Assembly (NCBI GenBank): GCA_022402445.1
Contig: JAKRSF010000009.1
Location: forward strand, 62,001 to 126,000
Length of the DNA: 64,000 nt
Reading direction: 5' to 3'
Origin: Cyanobacteriota bacterium
GTDB taxonomy: Bacteria; Cyanobacteriota; Cyanobacteriia; CACIAM-69d
Positions 36,110 through 43,283 of this stretch are shown here, piece after piece. Made by a program: the position numbers and the translations under genes. How positions within the stretch are numbered: position 1 is the stretch's first letter; each line of letters starts with the position of its first letter. The notes under the pieces were generated by a model. It ran no database searches and was not told the DNA's origin. It saw nothing but the letters and a program-made list of their open reading frames with translations.

Positions 36110-36254
36110 GGTTCCTATCCGGTTCGTTTCGGGGTTCGCTTCAGGTTCTCATCCGGTTCCTATCAACCCCGAAACGCCCACACCGCCACTAATTCACCCG
36201 GTTCCAATCCGGTTCTCGTTTGGTTCCTATCCGGTTTCAATCCGGTTCTTATCA
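36110..36254. repeat. Two blocks of five 11-bp repeats abutting a start codon
   Basis: Consensus GGTTCCTATCC. Block 1 starts at 36110, 36121, 36133, 36144 and 36155 (spacing 11, 12, 11, 11). Block 2 starts at 36200, 36211, 36222, 36233 and 36244 (spacing exactly 11). A TAATTCAC motif (36190-36197) lies just before block 2. The last repeat ends on the A of the ATG of the next gene, so any protein bound to DNA or mRNA here would mask translation or transcription. Confidence 0.92.
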
Positions 36255-36790
36255 TGGCTGACTCCATTCACCAGACACACACCTACGGCGTGGCCCACGT
36301 CGCCACCGCCGCCGGGATCACCGCCACCGGGATCCGCAAAGTTCTCATCGATCGCATCAAACGCATCGCCCCCGACGCGATCGCCACTTTGGGCGAAAAC
36401 GGGCGCGGGGTGATCTACGGCTTCACCGCCGAAGCTCTGGAAATCGCCGAATCCTATCGCAACCGGGGCATCCTCACCCCGGACCAATGGGAGGCCCAAT
36501 ATATCCAGCCCGTACAGGCTGAGGTTTGCCCCGAAACCACCGGTTCCGCCCTGGCGGTTCTGCCAAAGTATTTCCGCGATCAGGCGGACGTAGCCCTTGA
36601 GGTGGCCCGCGATGCCATTTGGGACTACCAAAACTCCATCGATGAGGAATTTCAAGCCGAACTACAGGCCGCCTATACCCAGGGCGAGCGCGAAGGGGGG
36701 ATGCTCCTAAGCGCCAGAATCGCGGGCCGTCGGGCCGGTCTGGGAAAGCTGCAAGGCGATCGGGCGGCGGCTGCCCAGGGTGGCGCGTAA
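36254..36790 (+). CDS. Hypothetical element protein with HTH-like N-terminus
   Basis: A 178-residue protein. THTYGVAHVATAAGITATGIRKVLIDRIKRIAP is HTH-like (MerR/phage-antirepressor style). The rest is helical, with a coiled-coil-like segment YQNSIDEEFQAELQAAYTQGEREGG and a basic tail RIAGRRAGLGK. Its ATG is contiguous with ten 11-bp repeats, suggesting it may be an autoregulated DNA-binding protein (inference). Confidence 0.62.
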   Translation: MADSIHQTHTYGVAHVATAAGITATGIRKVLIDRIKRIAPDAIATLGENGRGVIYGFTAEALEIAESYRNRGILTPDQWEAQYIQPVQAEVCPETTGSALAVLPKYFRDQADVALEVARDAIWDYQNSIDEEFQAELQAAYTQGEREGGMLLSARIAGRRAGLGKLQGDRAAAAQGGA

Positions 36791-36971
36791 TATGCCTGAG
36801 CCTCGCAACCCTGATCGGAGTGATCGGAGCGATCAGCCTGTGCATAAGCGCGGGATTGATCGGGAGATCCAATCCCAACACCTCGACCCCAACCTCCGGC
36901 GACGACTCACTCAGCAGCTACGCAACACCGGGGTACAACTCCCCGCGTCGTGGAAGCGATCCGACTGCTGA
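36780..36971 (+). CDS. Small basic protein (possible)
   Basis: A 63-residue frame overlapping the previous gene by 11 bp; ATG 36792 is an alternative start. It reads MPEPRNPDRSDRSDQPVHKR and ends LRRRLTQQLRNTGVQLPASWK: highly charged, with an amphipathic C-terminal helix. Another frame in the same place encodes a hydrophobic segment (LATLIGVIGAISLCISAGLIG) but has only a GTG start. Five GATC sites cluster in 36813-36869. Coding status is uncertain. Confidence 0.35.
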   Translation: MARNMPEPRNPDRSDRSDQPVHKRGIDREIQSQHLDPNLRRRLTQQLRNTGVQLPASWKRSDC

Positions 36972-37018
36972 CTGTAGGCTCGACCGCCGCAACTGCAGCT
37001 AGATGATTCACCTTTACC

Positions 37019-37046
37019 GCCCCCGGTCTGGGGGCTCCCATCCATG
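37019..37046 (+). promoter_or_regulatory. Translation leader with hairpin, copy 1
   Basis: A 28-bp segment with a CCCCC-loop-GGGGG hairpin followed by CTCCCATCCATG, ending at the ATG of the 37044 gene. It differs from 37399-37426 at only two bases, both in the loop, so the stem is kept. TGATTCAC (37004-37011) precedes it. No Shine-Dalgarno sequence is visible, making an RNA-structure role in translation plausible. Confidence 0.6.
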
Positions 37047-37355
37047 CCTAGAGATTTGTTGGAAATCCTGACCGCAGACGAGACGATCACCGCCGAAATG
37101 GACACGCTTCAGGAGCGGTTCAGCCAACTGAAAAACCAAAGGGAGGCGCTGGCCCGTGAGGCTACTGAAGAAATCAAGCGGCTCAACCTATCGCCGGATA
37201 GGGCTTTTGGGTCTGATGAGTATTGGGCGGTTGTGATCGTTCGTGGTGTGGCGATTCTGGTGAACGTTTACGACCGCCCATCGCGAGAAACACCGCCTTT
37301 GGAGCGCTTGAATTTGCAAACGTTCCCGACGGACCCAGACGCTTTCCCTTCTTAG
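37044..37355 (+). CDS. Small coiled-coil element protein
   Basis: A 103-residue protein starting MPRDLLEILTADETITAEMD. A heptad-rich region LQERFSQLKNQREALAREATEEIKRLNL is followed by a beta segment YWAVVIVRGVAILVNVYDRPS. No family is recognised. It lies in the rightward operon and shares a near-identical leader with the next gene. Confidence 0.6.
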   Translation: MPRDLLEILTADETITAEMDTLQERFSQLKNQREALAREATEEIKRLNLSPDRAFGSDEYWAVVIVRGVAILVNVYDRPSRETPPLERLNLQTFPTDPDAFPS

Positions 37356-37398
37356 GACAAAGATCGCCCCTGTTCCCTGCCACTAATTCACATCACCG

Positions 37399-37426
37399 GC
37401 CCCCGCCCTGGGGGCTCCCATCCATG
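37399..37426 (+). promoter_or_regulatory. Translation leader with hairpin, copy 2
   Basis: The second copy of the CCCCC-loop-GGGGG hairpin plus CTCCCATCCATG, ending at the ATG of the 37424 gene and preceded by TAATTCAC (37384-37391). See copy 1 at 37019 for the comparison. Confidence 0.6.
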
Positions 37427-37627
37427 AACAGCTTCGACCAACGCCTACTGATTGCGATCGCCGGGATTCTTGTCGCTGGCGTCTGGGTTCGCACCGTCCT
37501 GATGCCCATGCGCAGCCCCGCCAGAACCCAAGAAATCATCATCGAAGGGGTTAACGGCCAGATGGTCACCCCCGCGCCCGTCGCTCCCGTCGAACTCCCC
37601 TGCGAACAGGAGGCGATCATCCTATGA
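37424..37627 (+). CDS. Small single-span membrane protein
   Basis: A 67-residue protein. MNSFDQRLLIAIAGILVAGVWVRTVLMP has one transmembrane helix near the N-terminus. The rest (EIIIEGVNGQMVTPAPVAPVELPCEQEAIIL) is short and polar. Its stop overlaps the next gene's ATG (ATGA). In size and layout it resembles minor membrane proteins of membrane-containing phages or of plasmid partition/transfer systems; no homology is recognised. Confidence 0.65.
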   Translation: MNSFDQRLLIAIAGILVAGVWVRTVLMPMRSPARTQEIIIEGVNGQMVTPAPVAPVELPCEQEAIIL

Positions 37628-38280
37628 GCGCGATCGTCCCCATCAATCGCGGGCAGTTGCAGCAAGCCTACGGCGACAGCCCCGCCGCCCTCCCCTCCCA
37701 TCGCACATGGGCACAGGATCGGGTGAATTGGGCCATGCAGCAGATTGCAGCCGGTGCCGCCGAGCGGGTGATCGAGGATTTGCAGACCCAGCAGGCCGCG
37801 ATCGCCCGCCACTTCGAGAGCCGCCTGAACCAATTGGGCCTCACCGCCCAGCGGCAACAGGAGCTTTATAGCGCCCTGGCTGAAAATCAGGCCGCGATCG
37901 CCGCCGCCGTCGGCACCCTCACCACAGCCATCCACCAACAAACCGCCGCGATTCAGGACCACCGGCAAACCATGCAAGCGCACGGAATGGCCGTCTTGGA
38001 CAATTCCAAGCGACTGGACCAACTGACCCAGGAAATGCGCCGATTGGCCGCTGCAACCGAGAACGCCGCGATCGTTCAGCAGGCCCAGGCGGACTTGCGA
38101 CATCTCCCCCCTTCGACCGGCGGACGGGTGGATCACCACCACCACCACAGCGACAGCATGGGCTATGTAGGGCCGGTGATCGCCGCCGCCATGGCTGCCA
38201 CCATCGTTGGCGCAGCAGTCTGGGGGCCGTCTAACGTTCCCCAACAGACCCAAATCCGCGTCCAGATGGGAGGCCAGTAG
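37624..38280 (+). CDS. Coiled-coil protein with C-terminal transmembrane helix
   Basis: A 218-residue protein. A long helical, Gln/Ala-rich region (QQAAIARHFESRLNQLGLTAQRQQELYSALAENQAAIAAAVG and onward) ends in a His cluster (VDHHHHHSDS). A single TM helix follows (YVGPVIAAAMAATIVGAAVWG) with a short tail. The predicted topology is a cytoplasmic coiled coil on a membrane anchor. Co-translated with the 37424 gene. Confidence 0.7.
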   Translation: MSAIVPINRGQLQQAYGDSPAALPSHRTWAQDRVNWAMQQIAAGAAERVIEDLQTQQAAIARHFESRLNQLGLTAQRQQELYSALAENQAAIAAAVGTLTTAIHQQTAAIQDHRQTMQAHGMAVLDNSKRLDQLTQEMRRLAAATENAAIVQQAQADLRHLPPSTGGRVDHHHHHSDSMGYVGPVIAAAMAATIVGAAVWGPSNVPQQTQIRVQMGGQ

Positions 38281-38285
38281 AAGCC

Positions 38286-38516
38286 ATGACTGCCTCCTAT
38301 GACGAGTCCTACGTTGCCCAGCAAGTCAGGCTGGCGAAAACCCTTGCAGATCAAGGCCATGACCGGGGCGCTAGAGACGCCATGGCCCGCGCTCTCAGCG
38401 CAATCCTCCCCCACCAATGGCCTACCCCCGATCACGTTGCCGAGGCTGGCTACGACGACATACACCTCCTAACGCTTCTCTCCGCTCTCGGTTTTGACGA
38501 TCCCTCATCCCACTAA
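38286..38516 (+). CDS. Small hypothetical protein
   Basis: A 76-residue protein starting MTASYDESYVAQQVRLAKTLADQGHDRGARDAMARAL, helical and TPR-like in spacing, with an acidic C-terminus. No family is recognised. It sits 5 bp after the preceding stop within the operon and ends where the TAATTCAC motif of the next gene begins. Confidence 0.6.
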   Translation: MTASYDESYVAQQVRLAKTLADQGHDRGARDAMARALSAILPHQWPTPDHVAEAGYDDIHLLTLLSALGFDDPSSH

Positions 38517-38522
38517 TTCACC

Positions 38523-39236
38523 ATGACCTACACCACCAACGGCCACACCCCCGGCGCTGAGCAGCGCATCGCGATCGACCCCGCCACTGGCCTTGCTATG
38601 GGCTACGCTCCAGCAGAAAACAACGCCCCTTTGAACCTCCCGCCGCCGCCCAGCGAAGCAGCACCCCCGCCCCCTCCAGCACCCGCACCGGCTCCAGCGC
38701 CAGCACCCGCACCGGCTCCAGCGCCAGCACCCCCACCGGCCCCAGCACCAGCGCCCGCCGCATCCAAGCCCACCATCGGGCAACGGGTGGATAATTTCGC
38801 CAGCCGTCTCTCCAAGCCGAAACCGCCCCAGCCCGCCGCGATCGCCTCTACCAACACCGTTGAGGTGGAACTGGTGGGGCAGAAGGTGGAACGGCTCACC
38901 CGCGAGGTGGCGATCGAGGTGGACGCGACCTGGTGGGGGAACTGGGTTAACGAGCCCAGCGGTCGCATTGTGGCCGGTGCCCTGCTGGGGTGGGGATTAC
39001 GTCGGTGGATCCCCTGGCTTGCGGGGGCTGGCCTGTTCTCCGTGGCGTCCGGCGTCTCCCTTGGCGTGGCGATCATCATGCACGGCGATCGATTCGTGAG
39101 GCCCGCCACAGCCCAACGGGCAGGGGTGATCGTGATAATCGCCGCGATCGCCCTTCAAATCAGCCCGCCGCGCCCGAACTTCGCCATCCCCGAATGGCTC
39201 AACAATTTCCTGTATCCCCCAACCCAAGTCCGGTGA
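38523..39236 (+). CDS. Proline-rich membrane protein
   Basis: A 237-residue protein. Residues about 40-80 are an Ala-Pro repeat that would form an extended rod. A beta/coil segment (NTVEVELVGQKVERLTREVAIEVDATWWGNWVNEPSG) is followed by two or three TM helices (IVAGALLGWGLRRW, LAGAGLFSVASGVSLGVAIIM, AGVIVIIAAIALQI). An extended Pro-rich arm on a membrane base recalls TonB-like or phage-assembly proteins. It overlaps the ATPase gene by one base (TGATG). Confidence 0.7.
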   Translation: MTYTTNGHTPGAEQRIAIDPATGLAMGYAPAENNAPLNLPPPPSEAAPPPPPAPAPAPAPAPAPAPAPAPPPAPAPAPAASKPTIGQRVDNFASRLSKPKPPQPAAIASTNTVEVELVGQKVERLTREVAIEVDATWWGNWVNEPSGRIVAGALLGWGLRRWIPWLAGAGLFSVASGVSLGVAIIMHGDRFVRPATAQRAGVIVIIAAIALQISPPRPNFAIPEWLNNFLYPPTQVR

Positions 39237-40471
39237 TGAGCATCATTCAAATCCAAACCCAAGCCCATCAATGGGTGGGGGCGTGGCTATCGGCGGGCTT
39301 CACCCCGGATCGCATCCGCAAGGAAGCAGCGGCCCGAGAAATGCCAGAAGAGGCCCGCCGCGCGATCGCCGATGCCCTACTGGCCTACGCGGCGGATTGT
39401 GCGATCCGCCCCCAACATTCCCCGGAGGCGATCCGGGGGGCGCTGGCCCGGTTGGCAGCCGGTGGTCTCGATTTATCCGATCTGCGGCAATGGTGCCGCC
39501 AAAACCTTAACCGGGCCGATCTGGACGTGGCCGAAAGGCTGCTGAAAAACGAGGAATCCCGCCGCGCCGCCCTGCCCGCCGCCCGCCCTGACGCGATCGC
39601 CCCATGGTCCGTCCTGTTGCCCCAGGGCGATCGCTTCAAGCACGTCCTGATCTTGGGGTCCACCAACGGCGGCAAAACCTGCCTGACCGAATGGCTAGGG
39701 CACCAACAGCCCGGATTCGTGCGGGTGCTGACCACCAAGCGCAAGGCGACCCAGTGGAGGGGGATGGAGGTGATCGGCCACCCCCGCGATTACGCCGCCC
39801 TCAAGGTGGCATGGGAGGCGCTCATCTCCGAAATGGACCGCCGCCTAGGGTTGATCGACCACGCGGGTACGGCCTATCAGCACCTCAATGTGTTGGTGGA
39901 CGAATTGCCCGCTCAGGCGGCGAACCTGGGAAAAGATCATCAGCACTGGCTATCCACCCTGCTACGCGAGTCGCGAGAGTCCCTGATCCGGCTGTTCGTT
40001 TTGGTCCAGGGGGGGCAGTTGAAGACCATCGGGCTCGAAGGGGAAAGCGACCTTAAGGGATGCCTGCACTGGGTCCGATTGGGCAAATTCGCCCGCAGCC
40101 ATGCCCAAAAACTCTATCGCGATGGCCTGTGCGATCGCGCGGCCCTCGACTGGGTTTTACAGCAGCGCTACCCGGCCACGATTGACGACGCGATCGCGGA
40201 GGTGCCGGACCTCACCCACTGGCAACCGGGCACCGCGTCCCACACCTTCCCAAGCCCTTCCACTGCTGAAGCGTTCAGAAGCCACGGAAGCCCTGTGGTA
40301 GTAGGCGCTTCCACCATTTCGGTCCCTTCCCAGGAAGCCGACGTAGACCCGCAAAAGCTGCAAACGGTTCGGCTTTTGATGGGGTCGGGGGTCAGCAAAA
40401 CCCGCGCGATCGAGCAGGTGTTTGGCTGTTCTGGGGGCCGACAATTTCAGCGGATTTCGTCGCTGCTGTAG
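39236..40471 (+). CDS. P-loop ATPase (FtsK/HerA- or packaging-type)
   Basis: A 411-residue protein. An N-terminal helical region (about 1-130) precedes the ATPase core: FKHVLILGSTNGGKTCLTEWL (Walker A GSTNGGKT), HLNVLVDELP (Walker B) and RLFVLVQGGQLKTIGLEG (sensor-like). The C-terminus LQTVRLLMGSGVSKTRAIEQVFGCSG looks like a winged/HTH DNA-binding tail. It could pump DNA in virion packaging, conjugation or partition. Last gene of the membrane-protein operon, followed by a terminator. Confidence 0.75.
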   Translation: MSIIQIQTQAHQWVGAWLSAGFTPDRIRKEAAAREMPEEARRAIADALLAYAADCAIRPQHSPEAIRGALARLAAGGLDLSDLRQWCRQNLNRADLDVAERLLKNEESRRAALPAARPDAIAPWSVLLPQGDRFKHVLILGSTNGGKTCLTEWLGHQQPGFVRVLTTKRKATQWRGMEVIGHPRDYAALKVAWEALISEMDRRLGLIDHAGTAYQHLNVLVDELPAQAANLGKDHQHWLSTLLRESRESLIRLFVLVQGGQLKTIGLEGESDLKGCLHWVRLGKFARSHAQKLYRDGLCDRAALDWVLQQRYPATIDDAIAEVPDLTHWQPGTASHTFPSPSTAEAFRSHGSPVVVGASTISVPSQEADVDPQKLQTVRLLMGSGVSKTRAIEQVFGCSGGRQFQRISSLL

Positions 40472-40626
40472 GGCGCGATCGCCTCACCATCATCACCACC
40501 ATCGGGCGGGGAGTAGGCGCAATCCACCCCCCGCCTTTTCAATGCGCGGCCACTGGCAGCAGCCCCCCGCTCCACCCCCTTCCGGAACGGGGGCCAAGCC
40601 ATCAACCAAGCCAGCAAACCGCGCAT
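40447..40626 (-). CDS. Possible small protein
   Basis: A 59-residue frame starting MRGLLAWLMAWPPFRKGVER and ending APYSSDEIR. ATG 40626 lies 10 bp after the stop of the co-directional 40637 gene, with AGGGGTGA upstream. It overlaps the 3' end of the ATPase gene and the plus-strand terminator. The short hydrophobic, basic N-terminus could insert in a membrane. Supported only by context and ribosome site. Confidence 0.35.
   Translation of the reverse strand: MRGLLAWLMAWPPFRKGVERGAAASGRALKRRGVDCAYSPPDGGDDGEAIAPYSSDEIR
40505..40539 (+). terminator. Terminator of the rightward operon
   Basis: GGCGGGG (40505-40511) pairs with CCCCGCC (40529-40535), followed by TTTT. It lies 34 bp after the ATPase stop and separates it from the convergent 40637 gene. 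Confidence 0.75.
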
Positions 40627-40636
40627 GGGGTCACCC

Positions 40637-41356
40637 CTAGACGTTCGGGATCATGTACTCGCAGTAAAGGGCCAATTGCCCCGCCGTCGCGCCATTCCCC
40701 GTGAAGCCGACAACCAACTCCGCCCCGGACGCCTCCATCACCTTGGGCGCAAGATCGATGATCGTGCCTGCGCTGTTGTCAATGCTCGCAAAGTTCACAT
40801 CAAGGAACTGGGTCAGGTTGCCCGTAATCCCCAGCGTCAGGCGCGGCGGGGTGCTGAATCCGGCGTATTGGGTTTTGATCGCCATCCGCAAGCGCCAGAT
40901 TTCAGCCTGCGGGGGCAGCGTGACCCAGGCATTATCGCCACTGGCAAACTGAACGATTTTCTTCTCGACTTTGACGGCCCCAGCGGCCAGCGTCGCCAGG
41001 GGGACAAAGCCAAGGTTTTCGCCTTGGGCCGTCAGTAGGCTCACGGTTTCAGCAGCGGGAGCAGTGGCGGGGAAGCGTAAGGCGTAAGATGCCATCATCG
41101 TGTCGCGTGACAGCAGCTTGACGCCGTAATCACTGCCCAACTGTCCGGCTTCGGGGCCACCTGCCAAAATCATGATTCCACCACCCATCTGGTTCGGGAG
41201 GGAATCCATTGCGTAAGCATGAACGGGGCCAGCGTAGATCCCGCCGCCATTAGCGATTTCGATCCCTCCACCTGCTCTGGTGAAAATAGTGGATTCTCCC
41301 GCAATGGAAAACTCTGGTTTGGTGGTGCCGTCGAGATCGGCGAAAAACTTGGACAT
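40637..41356 (-). CDS. Beta-rich hypothetical protein (possible structural protein)
   Basis: A 239-residue protein. Gly-rich start (ESTIFTRAGGGIEIANGGGIYAGPV), then alternating strand-forming segments (AVKVEKKIVQFASGDNAWVTLPP, EIWRLRMAIKTQYAGF, PRLTLGITGNLTQFLDVNFA) and an end GQLALYCEYMIPNV. No signal peptide or membrane span. The composition suits a capsid, spike or adhesin-like beta-sandwich, but no family is recognised. Last large gene of a leftward three-gene set. Confidence 0.62.
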   Translation of the reverse strand: MSKFFADLDGTTKPEFSIAGESTIFTRAGGGIEIANGGGIYAGPVHAYAMDSLPNQMGGGIMILAGGPEAGQLGSDYGVKLLSRDTMMASYALRFPATAPAAETVSLLTAQGENLGFVPLATLAAGAVKVEKKIVQFASGDNAWVTLPPQAEIWRLRMAIKTQYAGFSTPPRLTLGITGNLTQFLDVNFASIDNSAGTIIDLAPKVMEASGAELVVGFTGNGATAGQLALYCEYMIPNV

Positions 41357-41441
41357 GGATTAAAACCTTGTGCGAGGGGGTGGACTCGCTCCCCGCGATC
41401 GCGCTGAAAGTGTGGCGAGGCGATCACCCCTCCAGTCTAAA

Positions 41442-42308
41442 TCACTCCCATTGGATTTCCAGCAAGATCGCCCCATCCGGTGCGGCCATGGTCATCGTCG
41501 CGATCGCGGCCACATCCGCCGGGAACAGAGCCGGATCCAGGGGAATCGTCCCCGTACCCCCATCCGGATCTGTAGACCACGCCCCGCCAAACTCCCCAAA
41601 CCGGGCCGGATCCCCTTCTACCCCCAGCGTGATGCTCACCGGCACCTCAAAATACAGCCCCTCATTGACCTCAAGGCGAATCGAATAGGCCGCGCGGCCC
41701 CCAGGAATCACCCCGAGCGATCGCACCAACTCCGTCTCTTCCGTCTCATCTGCCGATTCTAGGAACACCGCCGCACTCCCAGGGCCGGGGGGAGGCACTG
41801 GCACCGGCACGGGTGACGGCGTGGGCGAAGGACCGGGCGTGGGCGAAGGACCGGGCACAGGTGATGGACCGGGCACAGGCGAAGGACCGGGCACAGGCGA
41901 TGGCCCCGGCACAGGAACCGCCCCCACCTCCGTGATCGCCGCCCCTTGCACCAGGATCGCCCCCGCCCCCTCACCGCTCCAGCGCAGCACCAGGCGATCG
42001 CCCGATTCCAGCCGCGCACTCGGGTGAAGCCCCACCGTCCCCCCCGCCGTCGCCGCCCACACCGGCATCGCCCCCACCAGCCGCTCAGTGCCATCCGGCG
42101 CGATCGCCCACACCTCCAGCCCCGCCGTATCCTCCCGCACCGACAGATAAATCTCCGAGACCAGCAGCGGCCCCGCCGCCACCAACACCTCAATCTCAAC
42201 CGGATCGCCCGTATCAAACGCCAGCGTCGCCAGATCCGATCGCCCGGACCCCACCGCCGCGCCCCCACGGCCCCCATTAATCAGCCGCACACCAGGGTAA
42301 ATCGTCAC
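41442..42308 (-). CDS. Two beta-rich domains joined by a GPSPVP-repeat hinge
   Basis: A 288-residue protein. Domain 1 (about 1-130) reads like a beta-sandwich (DPVEIEVLVAAGPLLVSEIYLSVRED). The hinge (about 133-180) repeats PGPSPV/PGPSPT and is encoded by imperfect 18-bp DNA repeats. Domain 2 is again beta-rich (AAYSIRLEVNEGLYFEVPVSITLG) and ends AAPDGAILLEIQWE. This resembles spike or fibre proteins with a polyproline rod. ATGA overlap with the upstream gene indicates coupling. Confidence 0.65.
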   Translation of the reverse strand: MTIYPGVRLINGGRGGAAVGSGRSDLATLAFDTGDPVEIEVLVAAGPLLVSEIYLSVREDTAGLEVWAIAPDGTERLVGAMPVWAATAGGTVGLHPSARLESGDRLVLRWSGEGAGAILVQGAAITEVGAVPVPGPSPVPGPSPVPGPSPVPGPSPTPGPSPTPSPVPVPVPPPGPGSAAVFLESADETEETELVRSLGVIPGGRAAYSIRLEVNEGLYFEVPVSITLGVEGDPARFGEFGGAWSTDPDGGTGTIPLDPALFPADVAAIATMTMAAPDGAILLEIQWE

Positions 42309-43078
42309 TTGCAGACCTCCCCATGGATGGTCACCGGCCCACCCGGCGCGATCGCCGTAATCGCCCCCAAATATTCCGGCCCAATTTCAAGCGTCCCCCC
42401 CGGAGCCAGCGGCAGCCCCAGCCCCGGAGACGCCAGCGGCCCCCGGTTGATCCAGCACACCACCTCCCCCTGATTCGCCAACAGCACCGATTGCCGTTCA
42501 GCATCCGCAGGCGCGATCGTCGTCCGAAATTCCCCCACCGTCCACGCCATAGGCGAACACTGTTTCAATGCCATCGGACGGGGTTGAGCTTCCTCGTGGA
42601 CCTCAGCCGTAATCAAAACCTTATCCTCAGCCCCAGGGAGCCCATACCCCACATCCGTCATTTTGGCCCCCAACTCCACCCCAAAACCCAGCCCATAGGC
42701 CACGTTATCCGACAAATATTTCAGCAAATCCACCGTGTAATAGGGGATCGATTCATGGTTTTGGATCGAGCAGGTTACGACTTCCTGCCAATCGCTACCC
42801 GGAACCCGCAACAGCAGATCCAAATGCGCCCGCGCAGATTTCCAAGAAATATCCCGCGCCAGCAAATATCGCGATTCCCTTGACGGAAAATCATCGCTTG
42901 GAGTAGGCGGAACAATCGCCGGTAGGCTACGGATTCGCACCCGTGCCGTTAGGCTTTTCACCAATCCGTAATAATGCGAAATCGGCAAATCCCACCCTTC
43001 ACCAGGGGTATAGACTAAAGTAGGAGAAGACCCTTGAATCCGCACCAATCGATTGCTAATTCGGCTGTAAGTTGTCAT
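42305..43078 (-). CDS. Beta-rich hypothetical protein (possible structural protein)
   Basis: A 257-residue protein. The C-terminal part (QSVLLANQGEVVCWINRGPL, LGLPLAPGGTLEIGPEYLGA, ITAIAPGGPVTIHGE) follows a pattern often seen in phage-encoded beta-sandwich proteins. The N-terminal half has YYGLVKSLTARVRIRSLP and LARDISWKSARAHLDLLLRV. No domain name can be given. Its ATG overlaps the divergent 43077 ATG in the palindrome CATG. Confidence 0.62.
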   Translation of the reverse strand: MTTYSRISNRLVRIQGSSPTLVYTPGEGWDLPISHYYGLVKSLTARVRIRSLPAIVPPTPSDDFPSRESRYLLARDISWKSARAHLDLLLRVPGSDWQEVVTCSIQNHESIPYYTVDLLKYLSDNVAYGLGFGVELGAKMTDVGYGLPGAEDKVLITAEVHEEAQPRPMALKQCSPMAWTVGEFRTTIAPADAERQSVLLANQGEVVCWINRGPLASPGLGLPLAPGGTLEIGPEYLGAITAIAPGGPVTIHGEVCK

Positions 43079-43283
43079 GCCCCTCGCATTACCTCCCCAA
43101 TCCCGTCCTGTAGTGCGTCCTTTGGATTTCTACCTTAATTTAGCGCCCCCTTCCATGCTTCGGCGCATGTTGCCCAGCGAAGTAGAAGTAGCTTGGAAGA
43201 AATTTGCAAAATCCCGCCGTCACCCCTTTTGGGATATCACCCTCCAGCGCCCCGCTGGCCCTTACGATCAGGGGGGTTCTTAG
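43077..43283 (+). CDS. Small basic hypothetical protein
   Basis: A 68-residue frame starting MPLALPPQSRPVVRPLDFYL and ending FWDITLQRPAGPYDQGGS. Its ATG shares bases with the leftward ATG at 43078 and no ribosome site is visible, so an internal start at 43155 (MLRRMLPSEVEVAWKKF) is a real alternative. The following gene begins at the next base after its stop, supporting translational coupling. Confidence 0.5.
   Translation: MPLALPPQSRPVVRPLDFYLNLAPPSMLRRMLPSEVEVAWKKFAKSRRHPFWDITLQRPAGPYDQGGS

Noticed and set aside
36820-37002. Hydrophobic 60-residue frame from GTG
   Set aside because: It contains a TM-like stretch but lacks an ATG and ribosome site and overlaps the 36780 frame; kept only as an alternative.
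38505-38783. Trp/Cys-repeat protein on the minus strand
   Set aside because: It is the reverse reading of the Ala-Pro repeat DNA of the 38523 gene.
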